NCBI GenBank assembly: GCA_051453625.1
Contig: JBOZIK010000001.1
Span: 199,838,053 to 199,902,052 of the forward strand
DNA length: 64,000 nt
From: Welwitschia mirabilis
Taxonomy: Eukaryota > Gnetophyta > Gnetopsida > Welwitschiales
Reading direction: 5' to 3'
Shown: in pieces, positions 57,807 through 64,000 of the stretch
Layout: each line of letters starts with the position of its first letter
Position numbering within the stretch: position 1 is the stretch's first letter
The notes under the pieces: model-generated
The model's database searches: none
The model's input: only the letters and a program-made list of their open reading frames with translations
Told to the model about the DNA's origin: nothing
Translations under genes and position numbers: made by a program

Positions 57807-59700
57807 ACCCTCCTTTTAATAACAAACTATTTATGAGAGTTTTTCTCACCCATGAATGATGGATTAGTTTAGATGTCACATGATGATAGGTGATTTTGAT
57901 GATTTAATGATGATTTAACTAGGTCTAAGCTAAATTTAATAATTTAACTGAGTTTAACTGATCTTGACCAAATTTGACTATGTTTGACTCTAGTTGAATA
58001 ATATTGACTAACTTTGGCTGACTTCATCTTGACAAAATTTAATTGAATTTAAGTCAAGTTAACTAGATTTGACTAGATTAACTAATTTAACTAACTTTAA
58101 TTAATCTTTGACTAACTTTAACTACATAGACTATAATTGACTGACTTTGTTTTGATAGAGTTTGGAAACTTAGCCCTTTAATTATGATTTGAAAGACATT
58201 TTTCTTGTGGCCCTATTTTATTTTAGGCCTAAGATTTTGCCTATAACAAAATCTAAATAAAAGGCTATGTTTATCGAGAATTGTAATTTACCTTGCTGGC
58301 TCAGAAATCATGAAAGTTATATATGCATATAAATAAGTTCTAATCTAAAAGTTTAGGAGTTAATAATGGTAATTAATTTCCAAACTAGTTTCAAGAATTG
58401 TTATATACATGTTTACTCAAAAACCACATATCATGATACGTGAATGCAAGCATAGAAAGATGGTTAAGCATGTTAAACTAAAATGTTAACAAAATAATTT
58501 TTTTTAAGGAATATGAATCTTTCTTTGAATTTTTTGTGACTTTAACAAAGTGAAAAATGAGCAAAATGGAGTGCCAATAGTAATGCAAATTTAATGCCTA
58601 AATTAGATGACAACTAGAATTGAATATGATTTTGAATAAAGTTTTTTTATTTTTTTCAATGAAAACTTATTGTAAGTAAACATAAGACAATGATTTAATC
58701 CTAATTAGTACTTTTAAAGGAAAAATCATATCTAAAAAAATTATTTTTCTAAATTTAAAATGACCAACATATTTAAATTTATAACTTAAGTAGTTAAAAG
58801 TCATGTAACTCTTATAATATTAAAAATAATTTGAATGATTCCCCTTTCAATATAACATTACAAAATAAACATGTAAAAAAAAAAACTAGATTCTCTTCTT
58901 TTATACTAACATTATCCTTATTCTTTTTCCTTTAATTACATTTGGGTATTTTACCTATGTGTTTGACTGCCTTTCTTTGGTTATGCTGTATTGTGTTTTC
59001 ATGTTTTAGGATAACACCTAGAAATTTAGTAACCTACATGTTGTTTCTTTTCCCCCCTCCCAAAGACTTGATCTTTAACATAGTAAGAACAAGTCACTGG
59101 GGATTCTAGAAATAACACTTTAAGAGGACTTAGAATTTACTACCATTTAAATTCATTTTCAACTCATAAGAATTTCTAGTAAATTCCTCTTTGGTGCTAT
59201 ATTATTCTTGTCCATTTTCTTTATTTACAAAAGACTTAAAACTTGTTTGTTAGGAAGAGGCCTTTACTACTTGATCATTTTCTTCCTCTACATAAATATC
59301 CAATCTAGAATTTAATTGACATTATAAAACATCTCTGTTAGAAATCATAGACATGCTTTTTTTGTCCTAGACTAAAGAGAACTCATAATGCATCGTATAA
59401 AAAATGAATGATTTTCCTGAATGAGGCCCTCTATTTTTTAAGGATGTGTTCCTCTTCTTTGGTCCTCAATTTGAGTGCCACTGGTAGTTGCCATTATCAC
59501 TAGAGTCTCCCTCTAGTGAATTACCTTTCCTATGATGCTACTTACACTGGATTTGTTACTGACTCTTGATTCTTGGGGTTGCCCTCTTATCTTCTATGCA
59601 TCTAGTTTTTTTAAATTACCATCCTCCTCTGACAATGCTGCTCTTCGCTATGACACTGTCCTTTGCTGTAATGCCTTAGGTTAAGCATCGTGTCATAAAG
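57806..59700 (-). repeat. repeat family R, copy C (candidate 5' LTR of the Tat-like element)
   Basis: It aligns with copies A and B from 'accctccttttaataacaaacta' through 'tttgatagagtttgg', 'ttttattttaggcc' and 'tcttctatgcatct' to 'aatgccttaggttaagcatc'. There homology stops abruptly at about 59698, before the CT microsatellite and the last 0.5 kb present in A and B. It has a single TTTGACT unit. Its place next to the gag start suggests a 5' LTR, but the adjoining tRNA primer site could not be recognised. Confidence 0.6.
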
Positions 59701-62700
59701 GTATTTAGGATAATGTAGTTTAAGACATAGAAAAATTACTAGTGATATCAATGGAAGGACTAATTTATAAATAATAGGTGAATTTTATACTAGCTTAATT
59801 ACATACTCAAGATAGTTCAAACAATATAAAAATTCAAATAAATGTAGTATCAAAGGATTAACCCTCATCACTATATGAAAATCTTCTTTCATCAAAGGAT
59901 ATCCTAATCTTTGAAGAAAAAATTATTTTTGGTACTTTCTTGATATGGGTAAGGAGTGTTAAGAAAGAAATGATATTTTTTATAGATAATTATATACCTA
60001 TAATAAAAATTAATTTAGATTAGAACAACCACTTGATAGACCCAAGGCTAATAGACCCTAAAGCTACTGATGTCTTAAATTGATTCACTCCAATATAAAT
60101 GGTCCTATCAATTAGTCTTTTAGCTTATGCTCTTCATGAATAGCCACTTTAATTGATTGTAATCTTAAAATTGGTTGTTACATCATGGTAATTATAACAT
60201 TAACAAGCTTTAAGGAGGAATATAAAAGGAAAAAATGTTTATTTTACCAATTTTTGAGGATTTATAATGAATAATTAACCTCATGTTTGATTTTCTTAGC
60301 ATGCATGTAGATGCAGTAAATCAAGAGATCCATAATATTTATCTTGATTATATTAAAAAATTATCTAATTTAAATATTATTTTCATTAAAATAAAAATGT
60401 TACATTATGTTTTTAGATTGCATAATTAGTTGCTACATCTTCAAAAATGATATCAAAGATTTACTCTTGATATTTTTGGTGCTTCTGAAAGTATTTCTTA
60501 AAAAATGACATATATAACATAAACAAATCCAAATTACTGGTAAAGGAAATGTCATTCATCGATGTGGATCATGTAATTGATACTAAACTACAAGGGTTAA
60601 TTAAATAAATATCAAAAAAAATAAATAGGTTTAATATGAAATTAATATTATAAAGATAATATGGAGGTTCATTCAATAATAACATTGAGAAACAAAAATG
60701 TTAGATCTAGGATACAAGTAATTCCACATGTTATAGCTAATCATGAATCTAATTAATGATTATAATAATTACATGATGACTATAGTTCATTTTAATTGTA
60801 AGGGTCTACTAATATAAAAGATAAGACAACTTATTAAAGATGACATAGTTTATTGAGGAAAAAAAATAAAAATAAAACATACAACCATGTAGACAAATAT
60901 CACTAATAAAGAAAAGAACTAAGAATAGAATTCATCATTAAGTATCAGTCTCCTATCATAGATACATATCATCACTTACTAGAAAATGCCTTAAAGGTTC
61001 ATGATTAATACCTTAATAGATTCATGCATCAAAGTACTAATCCCCTAGCTAAAATGGCTTAAGTAATTGTGAAGTCTTTTAAATATAAATAATGAAAATT
61101 TTCAATTACTAGAGAACATCTTGATATCATTTTAATAAAAAAAGTCATTGACTTATATAGCCATTGGGTATAGGCATATTTTTTTTCAAGTGTAGATATT
61201 ATAAAATAATATTTTCATTTAAGGGTTATAACGTTTGTTGTTAGAGTAATATTGTAAATATTTCTCTTAATAAAATATGTTTTAGGGGTTATTTAATGTA
61301 TAAATATAATCCACAACATGATAAGAATCATATGTCTAAACCTCTACTCCTTACTTTAAGATATTACTACATCAATAAATTTAATCACCATAGTGTAGTC
61401 CTAACACTTTTTAGTATGGTTTAACATGAACTTCATAAGTTTAACTTTTGAGTAATAACTAATTAATTCAATTTAATATGCAAAATAATATAAAAGCAAT
61501 GCATGCCCTTAACATGATCTCATAGTAAAATCTAATAGATATCTATACTTAGATGATAAAATAAGCATAAGTAAGGGTTTAAAACATTATGTTTGAACAC
61601 ACTTCCACTGCTTCAATTAGCTTATTATGAGTGCCTTAGTAGTGAAAGTAAAAAATGAGACATATAAATTAATTATATTACTAACTTGAGGACATATGTT
61701 AAAGATTATTATGATTATGTTGAACCATGACCACATTTAATATTGATAAATTTTAAAATGGCTAAAACTTTTACATGGCACATTACATAAACAATCATAG
61801 ATAAAAGATAAACTGAAATACATAAATGAGTTATGAGTTAAAACTACATAATTACATGCATTAATAATAATTAATTAAATGCAAACATGCAAAGTTTCAC
61901 CATAGTAATGTCATAATAAATCATGAATATTTTTATGTTTTTAGTATTTAATATTTATCTCATTGAAGCAAGTACTTTGCAAAGCTTATAGCATTAGGTA
62001 TATGCTTCCATAATAATGGTAATAGGTAAAATGATTTATCATCTTTTCTAATTGGTAGAGATTTCTATGAGGACATTAACACTTAACTCATGGATGTTGT
62101 AGCTACTACCAACTACTATCATTACCATGTGTCTCCATCGTGATGCTCCTCATTAATGCCACATGTCGTTTTGCTATCCTTATCATCATCACCATGTGTC
62201 ATCAAAAAAGAAAGCTATTTTTAATGTGGAATTTGATCAATCTCATAACAAAATTTAATTTAAATGTTCATGATGATATAGGAACATAAGAATGAAGGTG
62301 TGTTTCTGAGATAGGCTAATGGCATTAGTAGTCCTAGCTAATGATGCAAATGTTTCAGACTGGTTCATGATCAATTTTAAGCGTGTCCTTCAATTTAGCA
62401 TAAATAAGCTAAAAATATCATGAGCAAATGATGAATCCATAATTAAGATAAAAAATTGATAGAAGACATGTTTTTATGATAAAATTAATTATCTTAATAT
62501 CCTTCATCAAGATTAATTAGATATCTAACTTGATCATAATGTCAATTTTTACATGTTAGCACATCCCTTAATCAGACTTGCTAGTTTCTTAGAAAAATGT
62601 TGATAATGAAATGGTTAAAAATGGAAAAATTATCGAAGTCAAAGCATTCAAACATGAAAAAGATATTACTTAAAAGACTTTATAATCAATTTTCTATAAT

Positions 62701-62734
62701 TAAAGCATTAAAATGAAAAATTTCAACATGAAAA
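59701..62734. other. AT-rich stretch; no gene supported
   Basis: The abrupt end of copy C suggests that an unidentified element starts here and runs past the window edge. I found no RT, integrase or transposase signature. Short open pieces near 60500 and 60960 have no family match. Confidence 0.4.
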
Positions 62735-62994
62735 CCTAATGTTATACTTCCTAATCAAAACTTTTCCTAATGTTATACTTTCTAATCAAAACTAACTTTA
62801 TCCTCAAAGTTATATGGAAAAAAATGTTTAATTCATTTGAGAACATAGTTTATATCATGATGAGTTCTTTTATTAAAAACCTAATGTCATACTCCCTAAT
62901 TAAAACTAACTTTATCCTTAAGTTATATGATAAAAAATGTTTAAGTTATTTTAGAACATAATTTAGATCATGATGAGTCCTTTTATTTAAAACC
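62735..62994. repeat. 114-bp tandem duplication with a partial third copy
   Basis: A partial copy at 62735-62760 is followed by full copies from 62766 and 62880, each starting 'cctaatgt-atact' and ending 'gatcatgatgagt-cttttatt'. The 63-residue plus frame over it is a by-product of the repeat. Confidence 0.9.
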
Positions 62995-64000
62995 ATGTAA
63001 AATGATACAACTAAAATTAAGAAAAAGAAAAAACTAAATACAACAAAATAATGTTTGTTGAGTGTTAAGTAAAAATTTAATACATAAAAATTGTTAATGT
63101 CTTAGGAATTATTTTACATAAAAATAGTAATAAAGTGCACTAAGTAATGAAGATGGAAAATGACAATGCATCAAAGGACTAAACCATAAAACTAATGAAT
63201 AAATGAGTGAAGTATCCTAATTTAATAACCCTTATTATTTTATTTTCATATTTTTAGCATATCCCAAAATCATCTAAGCATAGTCTCAACTAATCAAATT
63301 TTATGAATTTAAGAAATTTCCATAAATCCTAAATATGAAAGATAAAAGACTACAATTTTAATAAAGCCTCTAATTTGCATATTTTTATTCTTATATTATC
63401 CATTTTTACTAGCATATATGTCCGTTTAATCCCTTAAATCACATTAATAATCCATTATTATAACATTTTCTATAAACAAAGTTAAGAATGTTGTTTTATG
63501 CATAAATTAGTGCTATATTATTAGTGAGAATTTATAGCCCTGATGCAGTTAACTATGTTGCAATTAGATCATTAGAACTACATTACTAGTTAGTGTCCTT
63601 AGTTTCAATGTAGTTAACTACACCAAATTAAGTGATTAATATGATATGCATTTAGAGAAGATATGTTAACTTCTCTTTTGCTTATCTTCTCATTTTCATT
63701 TTTTATACACATTAAAGGGGTTACTAGTTCATTAGCCTAATCAAGACAAATCTCATCACCATCAAAGGCTTTAAACTTAAGAAATACATATAAAGGTAAA
63801 TTCCATCTTTTTAACCAAGTTTCATCGAAATCAAAGATCTAAGAAAATGTACTCTTAACCAACATATACAAAATAAGCATATTTTTCCTTGAAAACTTAT
63901 AGGTGTACCTAATCCTAACTATTACTTAAGTGATAATGAGATCTATTATTATTAATTTTAATTAAGGCCTATTAACATGTGTTAGTAAGTCTTAAAAATA
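62995..64000. other. AT-rich end of window; nothing recognised
   Basis: Related phrases 'gcagttaactatgttgcaatta' and 'gtagttaactacaccaaatta' lie about 65 bp apart near 63545 and 63610. No gene or element signature was supported. Confidence 0.4.

Overview
The window looks like plant nuclear DNA, most likely from a large-genome gymnosperm. It is very AT-rich (sampled lines are about 27-30% GC), almost lacks CpG outside two short islands, is dominated by old LTR retrotransposons, and carries two recognisable plant genes of the cell wall and root barrier type. The decay is strongly biased to C>T and G>A, as expected from deamination of methylated cytosine. Welwitschia or a relative would fit this profile, but that is inference. 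Assembly gaps are runs of N of nominal 100 or 10 bases, plus three longer runs.

Layout. 1-2.9 kb: AT-rich flank with two gaps and degenerate tandem repeats. 2.9-13.8 kb: a complete but dead Ty3/gypsy element of the Athila type on the minus strand, bounded by the 5-bp duplication TGCAT. 13.8-18.2 kb: host flank holding a decayed plus-strand reading frame for a Lys/Glu-rich coiled-coil protein I do not recognise. 18.2-19.4 kb: a related LTR. 19.84-20.04 kb: the C-terminal exon of a xyloglucan endotransglucosylase/hydrolase (XTH), directly after a (TG)n tract and a gap. 20.3-22.9 kb: a LINE-ORF1-like remnant and a 416-bp LTR. 22.9-32.7 kb: no gene; it holds microsatellites, a tRNA-derived SINE candidate, a 39-bp tandem repeat, a foldback element and a tandem triplication.

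32.75-34.2 kb is the one intact gene locus: a GC-richer island with a two-exon Casparian strip membrane protein (CASP) gene of 200 residues on the plus strand. Its 3' side is abutted by a repeat family of about 2.7 kb (copies at 34.5, 37.4 and 57.8 kb) that is probably an LTR. From about 40.9 kb a minus-strand Tat/Ogre-like gypsy element (INT, second RNase H, RNase H, RT, PR, gag) runs to 47.78 kb. There it is split by a nested plus-strand LTR element (47.78-57.40 kb), and its gag N-terminus resumes at 57.4-57.8 kb. That nested element itself holds a 416-bp LTR with a tRNA-Met primer site and an inverted Athila-type LTR fragment. 59.7-64 kb is AT-rich repeat with no recognised gene.

The two host genes do not form an operon or cluster. 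Both products act outside or at the edge of the cell (wall xyloglucan remodelling; endodermal membrane scaffold), but nothing in the sequence ties their regulation together.
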